Of a stretch of DNA of 64,000 nucleotides, positions 26,632 through 37,942 are shown piece after piece (within the stretch, counting starts at the first letter, position 1; each line of letters opens with the position of its first letter). The notes beneath the pieces are model-generated. The model was not told the origin of the DNA and did not search any database. It worked only from the letters and a program-made list of their open reading frames with translations. This DNA comes from Pseudomonadales bacterium (GTDB taxonomy: Bacteria; Pseudomonadota; Gammaproteobacteria; Pseudomonadales; Ketobacteraceae): positions 229,998-293,997 of the forward strand of contig JAGUVW010000011.1 in NCBI GenBank assembly GCA_020062665.1, given 5' to 3'. The position numbers and the translations under genes were made by a program.

Positions 26632-27891
26632 ATGGAAATTTTTCTGGTGGGCGGCGCAGTGCGCGACAAGCTGATGGGAATACCCGGCAAGGATCGCGAC
26701 TGGGTAGTAGTCGGCGGTACAGAACAGATCATGCGGGAGCAGGGCTTTCAGCCGGTGGGCAAGGATTTCCCCGTGTTCCTGCACCCACAAACTCACGAGG
26801 AATATGCGCTGGCCCGCACCGAGCGCAAGAGCGGCAAGGGTTACACCGGCTTTGAATGCTATAGCGGCAGCGAAGTCACCCTGGAACAGGATCTGTCACG
26901 CCGCGATCTCACCATCAACGCCATGGCAGAACATACGGATGGCACGCTGGAAGATCCGTTCAACGGCCAGCGCGACTTGCAGGATAAATGGCTGCGTCAC
27001 GTATCGCCCGCGTTCGTAGAAGATCCGCTACGGGTGTTGCGAGTAGCCCGTTTTCTTGCGCGCTATGCCCACCTGGGATTTCGCGTTGCGCCGGAAACCA
27101 ACGCCTTGATGCAAGAGATTGCCGCCAGCGGTGAGTTGCAGACACTGACACCGGAACGGGTCTGGGCCGAAACCGAAAAGGCACTGGCCGAACCTTCCCC
27201 CTGGCGCTATTTCGAAGCCCTGCGCGATTGTCACGCGCTGGCGGTGGTGTTTCCCGAACTGGATCGGCTGTTCGGCGTGCCGCAACCACCCAAACACCAT
27301 CCCGAAATCGACACCGGCGTACATGTGATGATGACGTTGCAGGCAGCGCTGCCACTACTGCAGCAGAACATCGAAAAACCGGATCGGGTAGCGATTCTGT
27401 TCGCGCTGATCTGTCACGATCTGGGCAAAGGACTGACGCCGGAGAACCTCTGGCCCAGCCATCACGGTCACGAAGATGTCAGCGAGCACCTGGCGGAAAA
27501 ACTCTGCCAGCGCATTCGTGCGCCCAATCCGGTAAAACGCCTGGCGAAACTGGTGGCCAGCCTGCACACCCACAGCCATCGCGCGCTGGAACTCAAACCC
27601 GCCACCGTGATGCGCACGCTGGAAGCGCTGGACGCCCTGCGCCGCCCCGACACCCTGCACCATTTTCTGCTGGCCTGCGAGGCCGACGCCAAAGGCCGCA
27701 CCGGATTTGAAAACCGCGAGTATCCGCAAGCCGACTATCTGCGGGATTGCGCCACTGCCGCCAGTCGTGTTGAAGTACAACCGTTGCTGGCGCTGGGCTT
27801 TCGCGGCGAAACCCTGGGTGCCGAACTGCGCAAACGTCGCATCGATGCGATTCGCACGGTCAAAAATGCTTACGTCAAGGAATCACCATGA
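26632..27891 (+). CDS. cca: Multifunctional CCA tRNA nucleotidyltransferase
   Basis: The 419-residue enzyme adds or repairs the CCA 3' end of tRNA from CTP and ATP. The N-terminal class II nucleotidyltransferase domain has [13 protein letters not shown] and the DRDWVVVG metal aspartates; [10 protein letters not shown] and [12 protein letters not shown] follow. The C-terminal HD domain ([12 protein letters not shown]) marks the long gammaproteobacterial type with phosphatase/phosphodiesterase activity. AAGGTG precedes the ATG. Its stop overlaps the next gene by four bases. A tRNA-like RNA without an encoded CCA lies 12 kb downstream, so this enzyme could in principle act on it. Confidence 0.97.
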   Translation: MEIFLVGGAVRDKLMGIPGKDRDWVVVGGTEQIMREQGFQPVGKDFPVFLHPQTHEEYALARTERKSGKGYTGFECYSGSEVTLEQDLSRRDLTINAMAEHTDGTLEDPFNGQRDLQDKWLRHVSPAFVEDPLRVLRVARFLARYAHLGFRVAPETNALMQEIAASGELQTLTPERVWAETEKALAEPSPWRYFEALRDCHALAVVFPELDRLFGVPQPPKHHPEIDTGVHVMMTLQAALPLLQQNIEKPDRVAILFALICHDLGKGLTPENLWPSHHGHEDVSEHLAEKLCQRIRAPNPVKRLAKLVASLHTHSHRALELKPATVMRTLEALDALRRPDTLHHFLLACEADAKGRTGFENREYPQADYLRDCATAASRVEVQPLLALGFRGETLGAELRKRRIDAIRTVKNAYVKESP

Positions 27892-28628
27892 CCACAGACA
27901 ACAAGGTGGCGCTGATCACCGGCTCGGCCAAACGCATCGGCGCTTTCACGGCGGAATATTTTCACAGCCGCGGATACGACATCATTCTGCATTACCGCCA
28001 CTCCGGCGACGCCGCCAAATCACTGCGCGATTGCCTCAACGCCAGCCGCCCGCACTCCTGCATCGCACTGCATGCCGACCTCGCTGATCCAACCGCCTGG
28101 GAGCAACTGGCAGAACAGGCGCGCAGCTGGAAACACCGGCTCGATCTGCTGGTAAACAATGCGTCGTCCTATTATCCCACCGAGTTCGGCAAAACCACGC
28201 AGGCACAATGGAACGATCTGTTCGCCAGCAACGCCATGGCGCCGTTCTTCCTCACCCAGGCGCTGACACCGCTGCTGCAGCAATCCAACGGTTGCGTGGT
28301 GAATATCGTCGACATCAATGCCGACCGGCCGCTGCCCAACTACACGCCCTACTGCATGGCCAAGGCCGCGCTCAAAGCCATGACCCTGAGTCTGGCCCAA
28401 GTGCTGGCGCCGCAGGTGCGCGTCAACGGCATCGCCCCCGGCGCCATCATCTGGCCCACCCATGGCCAGACATCCGAAGCCGATCAGCAAGCATTACTGG
28501 CGCGCACGCCGATGCAGTCCATGGGCAGCCCCGAAGACATCGCACGCACGATTTATTTTCTGGCGGAGAAAGCCCCCTTCATCACCGGACAAATTATCGC
28601 GGTGGACGGCGGCCAAAGCCTGACGTGA
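27888..28628 (+). CDS. folM: Pteridine reductase-like SDR (FolM type)
   Basis: The 246-residue classical short-chain dehydrogenase has a glycine motif [13 protein letters not shown], in which the R after AK is typical of pteridine reductases, [12 protein letters not shown] in place of NNAG, and active-site [13 protein letters not shown] with the tyrosine and lysine. Members reduce dihydromonapterin or dihydropteridines with NADPH. It is coupled to cca by a 4-base overlap, and its converging neighbours folK and folB also act on pterins, which supports the pterin assignment. Confidence 0.85.
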   Translation: MTTDNKVALITGSAKRIGAFTAEYFHSRGYDIILHYRHSGDAAKSLRDCLNASRPHSCIALHADLADPTAWEQLAEQARSWKHRLDLLVNNASSYYPTEFGKTTQAQWNDLFASNAMAPFFLTQALTPLLQQSNGCVVNIVDINADRPLPNYTPYCMAKAALKAMTLSLAQVLAPQVRVNGIAPGAIIWPTHGQTSEADQQALLARTPMQSMGSPEDIARTIYFLAEKAPFITGQIIAVDGGQSLT

Positions 28629-28634
28629 ATGGAT

Positions 28635-29126
28635 TCAGTCCGGTAGAAGGGAAAGATCAAGCGGCACCGGATACAAGGCGCGCGTACCGGTAAACGCCTG
28701 CCACAGCGCCAGCAGTGTTTGCTGTTTCACTGGGTGCAAGTGATCCGGCGCGAGGTCGGACAGCGGCCGCAACACATAGGCGCGACGCAGCACATCGGGA
28801 TGGGGCAGCGTCACGCCATCCACCACGCCCACGCAATCACCGTAAAGAAGAATATCGATATCCAGCGGACAGCTGGTGGGATCATCCTGAATCCGACCGG
28901 AATCCTGTTCGATGCCGCGCAGCATCATTTTCAGCTCGCCTGCCGGCAGATCTGTCTCCAGCTTCACGACAATGTTGAAATAGGGCTTGCCGGTACCGAG
29001 TAGCGGTTCACTTTCATAAACCGGGGAACAGGCTGCAGGACCGATACGCCGCAACGCGATCAGGGCTGTCGCCAGATTCTGTTCACGCGCTTCGTTGCTG
29101 CCCAGCCCCAGAAATACGACGGTCAT
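28635..29126 (-). CDS. folK: HPPK, 6-hydroxymethyldihydropterin pyrophosphokinase
   Basis: The 163-residue enzyme transfers pyrophosphate from ATP to 6-hydroxymethyl-7,8-dihydropterin in folate synthesis. It begins with VFLGLGSNEAREQNL, contains YESEPLLGTGKPYFN and the metal-binding aspartates in CPLDIDILLYG, and the substrate loop LPHPDVLRRAYVL. The length is normal. The ATG overlaps the stop of folB (ATGA), so the two consecutive pathway enzymes are translationally coupled. Confidence 0.95.
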   Translation of the reverse strand: MTVVFLGLGSNEAREQNLATALIALRRIGPAACSPVYESEPLLGTGKPYFNIVVKLETDLPAGELKMMLRGIEQDSGRIQDDPTSCPLDIDILLYGDCVGVVDGVTLPHPDVLRRAYVLRPLSDLAPDHLHPVKQQTLLALWQAFTGTRALYPVPLDLSLLPD

Positions 29127-29482
29127 CCCTCGCGCCGGCCCCGCTCGATCAGCACACCGACATCCTTCGCACCCGGCACGGCACCGGGTTTGCCCACCCG
29201 CAGCCGCAGCCAGGTGACACCAAATTCGGTTTGCAAAATACCCGCAATGGATTCCGCCAGTGTCTCGACCAGCTGAAAACTGCTTTTGTCTGCGAACGCA
29301 ATGATTCGATCAGCCACCGCCTTGTAGTCCAACGCATCTTCCAGACGATCCGATGCCGCGGCTTTGGCGATGTCGGCGGCCATTTCCAGATCCAGCACCA
29401 CGGTCTGGCGGATACGGCGCTCCCACTCGAACGCACCAATGACCGTCTGCACTTTCAGCTCACGAATAAACACAATACCCAT
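29123..29482 (-). CDS. folB: Dihydroneopterin aldolase
   Basis: The 119-residue enzyme converts 7,8-dihydroneopterin to 6-hydroxymethyldihydropterin and glycolaldehyde. Characteristic segments are VQTVIGAFEWERRIRQ, ALDYKAVADRI, the catalytic and pterin-binding QLVETLAESIAG, and VGKPGAVPGAKDVGVLIER with the conserved lysine. It is the first gene of the folB-folK pair and is divergent from plsY, the classic gammaproteobacterial order. Confidence 0.95.
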   Translation of the reverse strand: MGIVFIRELKVQTVIGAFEWERRIRQTVVLDLEMAADIAKAAASDRLEDALDYKAVADRIIAFADKSSFQLVETLAESIAGILQTEFGVTWLRLRVGKPGAVPGAKDVGVLIERGRREG

Positions 29483-29503
29483 TCAACCCGCCTGTTACAC
29501 TTG

Positions 29504-30178
29504 ATGGAGCACCATCGAAATGAAACAATTCCGACAGCTTTATATACCGACTGGAGTACACCCCTGGACAGCCTGCTGGCCATCGTGCTGTGGACATTCT
29601 CGTACCTGTTGGGATCGGTCTCTACCGCCATCCTGACCTGTCGGCTGTTTGGCTATCCCGACCCCCGTTCCACCGGTTCCCACAACCCCGGCGCCACCAA
29701 CGTGCTGCGGGTGGGGGGCAAGGTGGCCGCCATTTTCACACTGATTGGCGACGTTGCCAAAGGCATTGTGCCCGTCGTGCTGGCGCGGGAACTGGGGTTG
29801 TCGGAAAGCAGTGCAGCCTACTGTGGATTCTGCGCCTTCCTTGGTCATTTATATCCGGTGTATTTCGATTTTCGCGGCGGTAAGGGCGTGGCCACCGCCA
29901 TGGGCGTGCTGGCTGCGCTGCATTGGCCCAGCTTTCTGCTGATCGCCCTGGTGTGGCTGGTGGTGTTCCATGTCAGCCGGATCAGCTCCCTGGCGGCCAT
30001 CATTGCCTTCTTTACGGCACCGATGCTGGTGCTGATGACCAAAGCCGGGCTGTTTTATCCGGTGCTGGTGCTGTCGCTGATGCTGCTGCTGCGTCATCAC
30101 AGCAATATCACCCAGCTGTTTCGGGGGGAAGAGGCCCCTATCGCCAATCCTGCAAAGGATCAGAACGACAGCGCCTGA
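29504..30178 (+). CDS. plsY: Acyl-phosphate glycerol-3-phosphate acyltransferase
   Basis: This integral membrane enzyme starts phospholipid synthesis by acylating glycerol-3-phosphate from acyl-phosphate. The three conserved loops are present: GSHNPGATNVLR, the catalytic FRGGKGVATAMG, and LLLRHHSNITQLFRG; about five hydrophobic helices separate them. The start is uncertain. ATG 29504 gives 224 residues with an extended hydrophilic N-terminus and no ribosome binding site, whereas a CTG at 29564 has GGAG seven bases upstream and would begin close to the family's usual start. It converges on tsaD, with stops one base apart. Confidence 0.92.
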   Translation: MEHHRNETIPTALYTDWSTPLDSLLAIVLWTFSYLLGSVSTAILTCRLFGYPDPRSTGSHNPGATNVLRVGGKVAAIFTLIGDVAKGIVPVVLARELGLSESSAAYCGFCAFLGHLYPVYFDFRGGKGVATAMGVLAALHWPSFLLIALVWLVVFHVSRISSLAAIIAFFTAPMLVLMTKAGLFYPVLVLSLMLLLRHHSNITQLFRGEEAPIANPAKDQNDSA

Positions 30179-30179
30179 A

Positions 30180-31211
30180 TCAGGCCTCCGCTTTCAACTC
30201 GCTCATCGGCCAGCGGGCCCGCACCTGCACATTAAGATCCGGCACTGCGCCTGCCAGCACCCGCTGATATCCGGCATAGGCGATCATGGCGCCATTATCG
30301 GTGCAATATCTGAGCTGGGGGTAGAACACCTGGGCACCGAGTTTGGCCACCACCTCCTGCAGACGCTCCCGCAGGCGCAGATTGGCGCTCACGCCACCGG
30401 CAATCACCAGCTGCTTCACGCCTGTTTGCTGCAGGGCGCGACGACATTTGATCGCCAGGGTCTCCACCACGGCATCCTGAAACGCCCAGCAGATATCCGC
30501 GACATCCTGTTCCGTCAGGCCTGTTGGTGACTGCTCACACGCTTCCTTGGTATTGAGGCAGAAGGTTTTCAGGCCACTGAAGCTGAATTGCAGACCGGGG
30601 CGATCACACATGGGGCGGGGAAATTTGAAGCGTTGTGGATTGCCCGTTTCTGCCCGCGCCGCCAGCCGGGGGCCACCGGGATAACCCAGGCCCAGCATCT
30701 TGGCGGTCTTGTCAAAGGCTTCACCGGCGGCGTCATCCAGGGATTCCCCCAGGATTTCGTAATCGCCGATGGCCTTCACATTCACCAGCTGGGTATGGCC
30801 GCCGCTGACCAGCAGGGCGACAAAGGGCGCGGAAGGCGCCGGATCTTCCAGCATCGGCGCCAACAGATGACCTTCCATATGGTGAACGGGGAAGCTGGGC
30901 ACTCCCCAGGCGAAAGCCAGACTCTTGGCCACCGCTGCCCCCACCATCAGGGCACCCACCAAACCGGGGCCGGCAGTATAGGCAATGGCATCAATCTGTT
31001 GCGGCGTGCACTGGGCGCGGTCGAGCACCTCGCGGATCAGCGGAATCACCTTGCGAATATGGTCGCGGCTGGCCAGCTCCGGCACCACGCCGCCGTATTC
31101 CGCGTGCAGCTCCACCTGACTATATAAGGCGTCCGCCAGGATACCCGCCTCGCTGTCATAGAGGGCGATACCGGTTTCGTCGCAGGATGTTTCGATGCCT
31201 AATACGCGCAC
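30180..31211 (-). CDS. tsaD: tRNA N6-threonylcarbamoyladenosine transferase subunit TsaD
   Basis: The 343-residue ASKHA-fold protein transfers the threonylcarbamoyl group to A37 of ANN-decoding tRNAs with TsaB and TsaE. It has [17 protein letters not shown] at the N-terminus, the metal-binding HHMEGH motif, [30 protein letters not shown] and the C-terminal [12 protein letters not shown]. Its length matches the bacterial family. It is divergent from rpsU, as in most gammaproteobacteria. Confidence 0.97.
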   Translation of the reverse strand: MRVLGIETSCDETGIALYDSEAGILADALYSQVELHAEYGGVVPELASRDHIRKVIPLIREVLDRAQCTPQQIDAIAYTAGPGLVGALMVGAAVAKSLAFAWGVPSFPVHHMEGHLLAPMLEDPAPSAPFVALLVSGGHTQLVNVKAIGDYEILGESLDDAAGEAFDKTAKMLGLGYPGGPRLAARAETGNPQRFKFPRPMCDRPGLQFSFSGLKTFCLNTKEACEQSPTGLTEQDVADICWAFQDAVVETLAIKCRRALQQTGVKQLVIAGGVSANLRLRERLQEVVAKLGAQVFYPQLRYCTDNGAMIAYAGYQRVLAGAVPDLNVQVRARWPMSELKAEA

Positions 31212-31264
31212 TGGATTACCTTTGGATTTTGCAGGGCCCGCGATATTAACGAAATCAGGGGGCT

Positions 31265-31293
31265 TTGCAATTGCCCTCCAATCCCTTTAAAAT
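31265..31293 (+). promoter_or_regulatory. Sigma70 promoter of rpsU
   Basis: TTGCAA (31265-31270) and TAAAAT (31288-31293) are separated by the optimal 17 bases, 136 bases before the rpsU start, giving a leader of about 130 bases. Confidence 0.65.
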
Positions 31294-31429
31294 GCGACAC
31301 CCTTATGGTCAGGCACTAGACACACTGTATCCTGCCATACCGATTTGAACACAAGTCCGGTCTATGATTCGCCCCGCTGCGAGCATAGAAGTAGCCACAG
31401 ACAGCATTCATTGTAAGGTGATGATTTAA

Positions 31430-31645
31430 ATGCCACAGGTCAAGGTCAAAGAAAACGAGCCGTTCGACGTTGCACTGCGTCGCTTCAAGCGTTCCTGCGA
31501 AAAAGCGGGTGTTCTGGCAGAAGTTCGCCGTCGCGAGTTCTACGAAAAGCCCACCCAGATCCGCAAGCGCAAGCAAGCCGCAGCCGTCAAGCGTCACGCC
31601 AAGAAGGTGTCACGCGACGTCGTTCGCCGCAAGCGCCTGTACTGA
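31430..31645 (+). CDS. rpsU: 30S ribosomal protein S21
   Basis: The 71-residue basic protein is S21 throughout: [20 protein letters not shown] at the start and [10 protein letters not shown] at the end. It joins the 30S platform and helps base pairing with the Shine-Dalgarno. It opens the macromolecular synthesis operon rpsU-(yqeY)-dnaG-rpoD and has its own promoter and a hairpin after it that may reduce read-through. Confidence 0.98.
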   Translation: MPQVKVKENEPFDVALRRFKRSCEKAGVLAEVRRREFYEKPTQIRKRKQAAAVKRHAKKVSRDVVRRKRLY

Positions 31646-31676
31646 TCGCCCGACCGATCAAATTACCTTACGCGAT

Positions 31677-31716
31677 TACGCCGACGGGTCTCCCGTTTCG
31701 GCGTATTTGTGTTTTT
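31677..31716 (+). terminator. Hairpin with T run after rpsU
   Basis: TACGCCGA/TCGGCGTA with an inner CGGG/CCCG pair is followed by TTTGTGTTTTT. It is probably a partial terminator that lets some transcription continue into yqeY-dnaG. Confidence 0.6.
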
Positions 31717-31741
31717 CAGGACCAACAAAAAGGGGAATCGC

Positions 31742-32188
31742 ATGTCAGCCATTCAAGCCCGCATCAATGACGCCGTGAAAGACGCCATGCGCGCCAAGGA
31801 CAAGGACCGCCTGAACACCCTGCGCCTGGCCACCGCCGAATTCAAGAAGGTGGAAGTGGACGAACGCATCACTCTTGACGATACCCGCGTCATCGCCATC
31901 CTCGACAAGATGATCAAGCAGCGTAAAGACAGCGTGCAGCAGTTCACCGCCGGCGGCCGTAACGATCTGGCCGACAAGGAACAGGCGGAAATCACCGTGC
32001 TGACGGAATTCCTGCCCGCCGCGCTCACCGAGGCCGAACTGGCGGATCTGATCAAAAAAGCCATCGCCGACACCGGCGCCGAAGGCATGAAGGACATGGG
32101 CAAGGTGATGGCCGCGCTGAAACCCCAGGTGCAGGGCCGCACCGACATGGGTGCACTGAGCCAGAAGATCAAAGGTTTGCTGGGCTAA
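31742..32188 (+). CDS. yqeY: GatB/YqeY domain protein
   Basis: The 148-residue helical protein matches the YqeY family, related to the tRNA-binding tail domain of GatB. Features are IQARINDAVKDAMRAKDKDRL, LDKMIKQRKDSVQQF and the C-terminal MKDMGKVMAALKPQVQGRTDMG. It may bind tRNA, but its cellular role is not established. The ATG at 31742 has AAGGGGAA upstream. It lies between rpsU and dnaG, a common gene order in Pseudomonas-like genomes. Confidence 0.93.
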   Translation: MSAIQARINDAVKDAMRAKDKDRLNTLRLATAEFKKVEVDERITLDDTRVIAILDKMIKQRKDSVQQFTAGGRNDLADKEQAEITVLTEFLPAALTEAELADLIKKAIADTGAEGMKDMGKVMAALKPQVQGRTDMGALSQKIKGLLG

Positions 32189-32198
32189 ACGCGCCTTT

Positions 32199-34004
32199 AT
32201 GGCAGGCCGCATCCCCGAGGACTTCATCGACGACGTCCTTTCCCGCACCGACCTGGTGGAGCTGATCGACAGCTACATCCACCTCAAGCGCGCGGGTAAA
32301 AACTACACGGCCTGCTGCCCCTTCCATCAGGAAAAGACCCCCTCCTTCACCGTCTCGCCGGACAAGCAGTTCTATTACTGCTTCGGCTGTGGCGCCAGCG
32401 GCAACGCCGTCGGCTTCCTGATGGACTATACCCGCCTGGGATTTGTCGAGGCGGTGGAACTGCTGGCCCGTAACCTGGGCCTGGAAATCCCCCGCGAAGA
32501 AACACCCGGCCAGGCACCACGGGAAGACCACCAGCCACTCTTCAACATGCTGGAACAGGCCGCTACCTGGTTCGAGCAACAACTGCGCAACCCCAAGGTG
32601 AAGGATCGACCCGTCGGCTACCTGAAAAAACGCGGCCTGTCCGGGCAGACTGCCAAGCACTTCCGCGTCGGCTACGCCCCTCCAGGCTGGGACAACCTGC
32701 TCACTGCCCTCGGCACCGATGACAAAAAACGCAACCACCTGCTCAAAACCGGCCTGCTGATCGAAAACGACCAGGGCCGCAGCTACGACCGCTTCCGCGA
32801 CCGGGTCATGTTCCCCATCCGCGATAACCGGGGCCGCGTGATTGCCTTCGGCGGCCGGGTGCTGGGGGACGACAAGCCCAAATATCTCAACTCGCCGGAA
32901 ACCCCGGTCTTCCATAAAGGAAGGGAGTTGTACGGCCTGTGGGAAGCCCGCCAGGCCAACAGCAAACTGGCGCGGGTGGTAATAGTAGAAGGCTACATGG
33001 ACGTGATCGCCCTGGCCCAGTACGGCATCACCTACGCCGTGGCCACCCTGGGCACCGCCACCAGCCAGGAGCACGTGGAAAAGCTGTTCCGCCACACCGA
33101 GGAACTGGTCTACTGCTTCGACGGTGACGACGCCGGCCGCCGTGCCGCCTGGCGGGCCCTGGAAAACACCCTGCCCTGCGTGAAGGACGGCCGCCAGGTG
33201 AAGTTCCTGCTACTGCCGGAAGGGGAAGACCCGGACACCCTGGTCCGCAAAGACGGCACCGCCTACTTCGAAGGCCTGCTCAACGAAGCCACCCCGCTGT
33301 CGGAATTCTTCTTCCAGCAACTGGGGGCCGAGGTGGACACCCGCACCCTGGACGGTCGCGCCCGCCTCGCCAGCCTGGCCAAGCCCTATCTGGAGAAACT
33401 GCCGGAAAGCGTGTTCCGCGAACTGATGCGGCAGAAACTGGGGGAAATCACCCAGCTCAAGGACATCAGCCTGGATGCCGTGCCTGCCACTCCTGTAACG
33501 CCACCAGCAGCGCCGCCACAAGACTTCGCCGCCGAAGAATCTGCCCGCCCCCGCCCCAGCCAACGTGCGCCCTTCAAACGTGTCGGTAAGACCGACACCA
33601 AGAAGATGGAAGTGCCACTGATCGAAAAGGCAGTTCGTGTGCTGCTCACCGCGCCACAGGAAGCAGCCAGGGTCAACGTACCCGACGACATCAGAGAACT
33701 GAACCTCCCCCATATCAGCCTACTCATCAAACTGCTGGATTATCTGCGCCACAAGCCGGACACCAGCACCGCCGCCATCCTGGGCCGCTGGCAGAGCGAG
33801 GATGAAGGCCACGTACTGTTCGAGCTGGCAGCGCAGGAATTCCTTCTGCCCCACCACGATCAGACCCCGGAGCTGGAAGACTCACTGCGCCGCCTGCGCC
33901 TGCTCAAGGTCGAGCAGGATCTGGATCAAATCATCGCCGAGGGAGTCAAAGACAAGGAACGGTTCAAACAGCTACTACACTTGAAGAAGGAACTTTCCAC
34001 CTAG
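32199..34004 (+). CDS. dnaG: DNA primase
   Basis: The 601-residue enzyme makes RNA primers at the replication fork. The N-terminal zinc domain has CCPFHQEKTPSFTVSP and YYCFGCGASGNAVGF. The TOPRIM polymerase core contains the metal-binding glutamate in VVIVEGYMDVIALAQYG and the DxD in YCFDGDDAGRRAA. A Pro/Ala/Arg-rich linker at about 430-460 leads to the helical C-terminal domain that binds DnaB helicase. It sits 10 bases after yqeY and about 170 bases before rpoD. Confidence 0.98.
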   Translation: MAGRIPEDFIDDVLSRTDLVELIDSYIHLKRAGKNYTACCPFHQEKTPSFTVSPDKQFYYCFGCGASGNAVGFLMDYTRLGFVEAVELLARNLGLEIPREETPGQAPREDHQPLFNMLEQAATWFEQQLRNPKVKDRPVGYLKKRGLSGQTAKHFRVGYAPPGWDNLLTALGTDDKKRNHLLKTGLLIENDQGRSYDRFRDRVMFPIRDNRGRVIAFGGRVLGDDKPKYLNSPETPVFHKGRELYGLWEARQANSKLARVVIVEGYMDVIALAQYGITYAVATLGTATSQEHVEKLFRHTEELVYCFDGDDAGRRAAWRALENTLPCVKDGRQVKFLLLPEGEDPDTLVRKDGTAYFEGLLNEATPLSEFFFQQLGAEVDTRTLDGRARLASLAKPYLEKLPESVFRELMRQKLGEITQLKDISLDAVPATPVTPPAAPPQDFAAEESARPRPSQRAPFKRVGKTDTKKMEVPLIEKAVRVLLTAPQEAARVNVPDDIRELNLPHISLLIKLLDYLRHKPDTSTAAILGRWQSEDEGHVLFELAAQEFLLPHHDQTPELEDSLRRLRLLKVEQDLDQIIAEGVKDKERFKQLLHLKKELST

Positions 34005-34130
34005 CAGGATCAGCGCCGGTTTCAAGAGGCCGGGCATTGAATCGAACAGAACATCAGCAACCTTATTAAACTAGCCTGGACGTGGATCAGGCCACCGGGA
34101 CGCCGTATAGCGCGGCACACCCGATGCCTG

Positions 34131-34136
34131 TATAAT
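34131..34136 (+). promoter_or_regulatory. Putative -10 box of an rpoD promoter
   Basis: A consensus TATAAT stands 40 bases before the rpoD ATG, directly after CCTG. No good -35 box is found at 16-18 bases, so strength and use are uncertain. Confidence 0.4.
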
Positions 34137-34175
34137 GCCGCGTTCTTCGCGCACCTGGACCGGAATGGGCACTTC

Positions 34176-36041
<1,866 letters not shown>

Positions 36042-36062
36042 TCATACCGCCATGCGTGATTG

Positions 36063-36104
36063 GTGGCGCCGATTACATTGGAACTTTATAATCGGCGCCA
36101 CTTT
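36063..36104 (+). terminator. Intrinsic terminator of the rpoD operon
   Basis: A perfect 13-bp stem GTGGCGCCGATTA/TAATCGGCGCCAC with a 13-base loop is followed by TTT, 22 bases after the rpoD stop. Confidence 0.85.
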
Positions 36105-36119
36105 CCAGCGTCCATTTCA

Positions 36120-36196
36120 GGGCCTTTAGCTCAGTTGGTTAGAGCGCGCGACTCATAATCGCTCGGTCCCCGGTTCAAGTCCGGGAAGGCCCACCA
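36120..36196 (+). tRNA. tRNA-Ile2 (CAU anticodon)
   Basis: A complete 77-base cloverleaf with encoded CCA: acceptor GGGCCTT/AAGGCCC, D-arm GCTC/GAGC, anticodon loop CTCATAA, T-arm CCCGG-TTCAAGT-CCGGG. The anticodon arm CGACTCATAATCG and its location downstream of rpoD match E. coli ileX, so I read it as the AUA-decoding tRNA whose C34 is modified to lysidine by TilS rather than as elongator Met. It is followed directly by the convergent RNA-repair operon. Confidence 0.93.
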
Positions 36197-36238
36197 CCTC
36201 CTCCTGAAACATTGGCCTGACCGGAACAACTACCCTGC

Positions 36239-37003
36239 TCAGCACCCGATCATCATTCTGAAAATGCGGTCATACTCATCCGGTGACAGCACGCTTTCAA
36301 CCATGCCACCCTTCGCGCACTCTAACTCAAGCAGGCCGTATCTGGCGAATGCAATCAGGTCATCACTGACGCATGTCATTTCGGATTCCACGCCCTCTCT
36401 TTTGGCATCGAGCATTACAGCAAGCTCTCTGCGCAAAGCCGCATCGCAGACAAACTCGTTTACCAGAACGCCAAACGCCATCGGCGGTGCTTCATTGAAC
36501 ACCTGAATCCAGCGCGCGCACAACAGCGTGCGCAAGCCGTACAGAAAAGCCTTTCCTAATATTGGAACACTCCCAAGGCTTTCCAGCTTGTTGCGTGACA
36601 TGTAGAAATAATGACTGAACGCAGCAAGCGGGTTGAATGCCGATGTCGCGAAGGCGGACAACGGCTTCAACCACTCCGGATCGGAGCGATACACTATCGG
36701 CGAATTCAGCCATTCATGCACGACAGCGTTGCCTTTGTGCAGCAGGGAAAGCGTCTTGCGCAGATCCCAGCCCGCGATATCCAGATCACCATTGATCGGC
36801 TCATTGAGCGAATCTTTCTGCTCAAACACACTCAAATACCATTCCGGCTTGTGACGATAAATGATGCGAACGTCATAATCGCTGTCTCTGGATGGAAAAC
36901 CCCAGGCACGACTGCCGCTTTCAATCGCGAGAATGATCTGGAGCTGATGCTGTTCGGACAGCCGATCCAGTTCAGTTTGAATCAATGACTCAACGCTATT
37001 CAT
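36239..37003 (-). CDS. RlaP-like nucleotidyltransferase (COG3541 type)
   Basis: The 254-residue protein has a DNA polymerase beta-type nucleotidyltransferase core: SGSRAWGFPSRDSDYDVRIIY, containing the GS motif and the D-x-D metal ligands, near residue 30, followed by the ISSPIVY-like segment EWLNSPIVYRSD and a helical C-terminal half. This is the family I know as RlaP / predicted nucleotidyltransferase that recurs in bacterial RNA-repair operons with RtcB. It would add a nucleotide to an RNA end or other acceptor; the substrate is unknown. It is the last gene of the rtc operon, three bases after a diverged paralogue. Confidence 0.85.
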   Translation of the reverse strand: MNSVESLIQTELDRLSEQHQLQIILAIESGSRAWGFPSRDSDYDVRIIYRHKPEWYLSVFEQKDSLNEPINGDLDIAGWDLRKTLSLLHKGNAVVHEWLNSPIVYRSDPEWLKPLSAFATSAFNPLAAFSHYFYMSRNKLESLGSVPILGKAFLYGLRTLLCARWIQVFNEAPPMAFGVLVNEFVCDAALRRELAVMLDAKREGVESEMTCVSDDLIAFARYGLLELECAKGGMVESVLSPDEYDRIFRMMIGC

Positions 37004-37006
37004 AAC

Positions 37007-37912
37007 TCAATCCAGCCCAAGCTCGGTGATGATATTCCTGATGGATCGCAACGCTGACAGATGCCGATCCTGCGACACCACCAGCGTGTCGATGCTGCCG
37101 TAGTGTTGCTCCAGTGATTCCATCAGCAAGGAACGAATAGCGGCCATATCCGGGATCGCCGGCAGTTCGCAGCGGGTGTAAAGCGACTCCAGATCTTTCT
37201 CCTTCTGGACGAAATACTGTTGCAACTGCTCAAGCGTCCACTCCCCATTGCGGATGGACTTCAATTGTTCGTTGTTCCGTTGCAGGTCAAGATCCTGCTC
37301 CAGCATGAGCTGTTCAACTTCGTTCAGCAGTCGCACAACATGATAGGCAAACTTGACGTCATAGCCGTACTTTTCTGCCAGTTCACGTCGTTTGCCTTCT
37401 GGTTGCTTAGTTTCCAGCTTGCGTATCTGGGCGTAAGCATAGCCCTTGAATTTCAGCCAGCAGCCCTTGTGCAGGAACACTTTGCGTTTTTCGCGGATAC
37501 GATCAGCCAGCGGCGTACTGTAAAGAATGCAGTTATGGGGAACCCACAGGCTGTCAATGATATTCGGGTTATTGTCAGTCAGCAGCCGAAAGTATTTGGT
37601 GATGGAATAAAGAGTGAGATCATATTCCCTGCTCTTGCCTCCCAGCGCACTGGCATCCAGAATGTGGTGCCGCTGATACTGATCGAACTGCGGCTTGCAC
37701 TCATCAAAACCGGGTATCTCGCCACGCAGATGGGGAAACAGCATTTCCTTGGGCGGAATGGCAAACCCATACACGTCCATATCCGACGTATCACTGGATA
37801 CACCATAAGCCATCGATCCCATGATGACTTCGTACTGCACACAATCATCCAGAAAACGCGGCGCATCCCGCAGAAGGCCTTTGTGAAACAAATTGCTGAA
37901 TGTGCTGCTCAT
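37007..37912 (-). CDS. RlaP-like nucleotidyltransferase, paralogue
   Basis: The 301-residue protein has the same fold as its downstream neighbour: MGSMAYGVSSDTSDMDVYGF carries the GS motif and D-x-D ligands near residue 30, followed by long helices (KYFRLLTDNNPNIIDSLWVP, KFAYHVVRLLNEVEQLMLEQ). The N-terminal MSSTFSNLFHKG start at 37912 is chosen; an in-frame TTG at 37975 overlaps the slipin stop and would read through a hairpin. Two adjacent RlaP-like enzymes may form a hetero-oligomer or act on different RNA ends. A terminator-like hairpin separates this gene from the slipin gene, so expression of the pair may be tuned. Confidence 0.83.
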   Translation of the reverse strand: MSSTFSNLFHKGLLRDAPRFLDDCVQYEVIMGSMAYGVSSDTSDMDVYGFAIPPKEMLFPHLRGEIPGFDECKPQFDQYQRHHILDASALGGKSREYDLTLYSITKYFRLLTDNNPNIIDSLWVPHNCILYSTPLADRIREKRKVFLHKGCWLKFKGYAYAQIRKLETKQPEGKRRELAEKYGYDVKFAYHVVRLLNEVEQLMLEQDLDLQRNNEQLKSIRNGEWTLEQLQQYFVQKEKDLESLYTRCELPAIPDMAAIRSLLMESLEQHYGSIDTLVVSQDRHLSALRSIRNIITELGLD

Positions 37913-37942
37913 GGTGAAATCCGAATAGAACAATTCAAAAGA

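Noticed and set aside
36120..36196. tRNA-Ile2 as the attachment site of an integrated element carrying the RNA-repair genes
   Set aside because: No integrase and no repeat of the tRNA 3' end were found on the other side of the locus.
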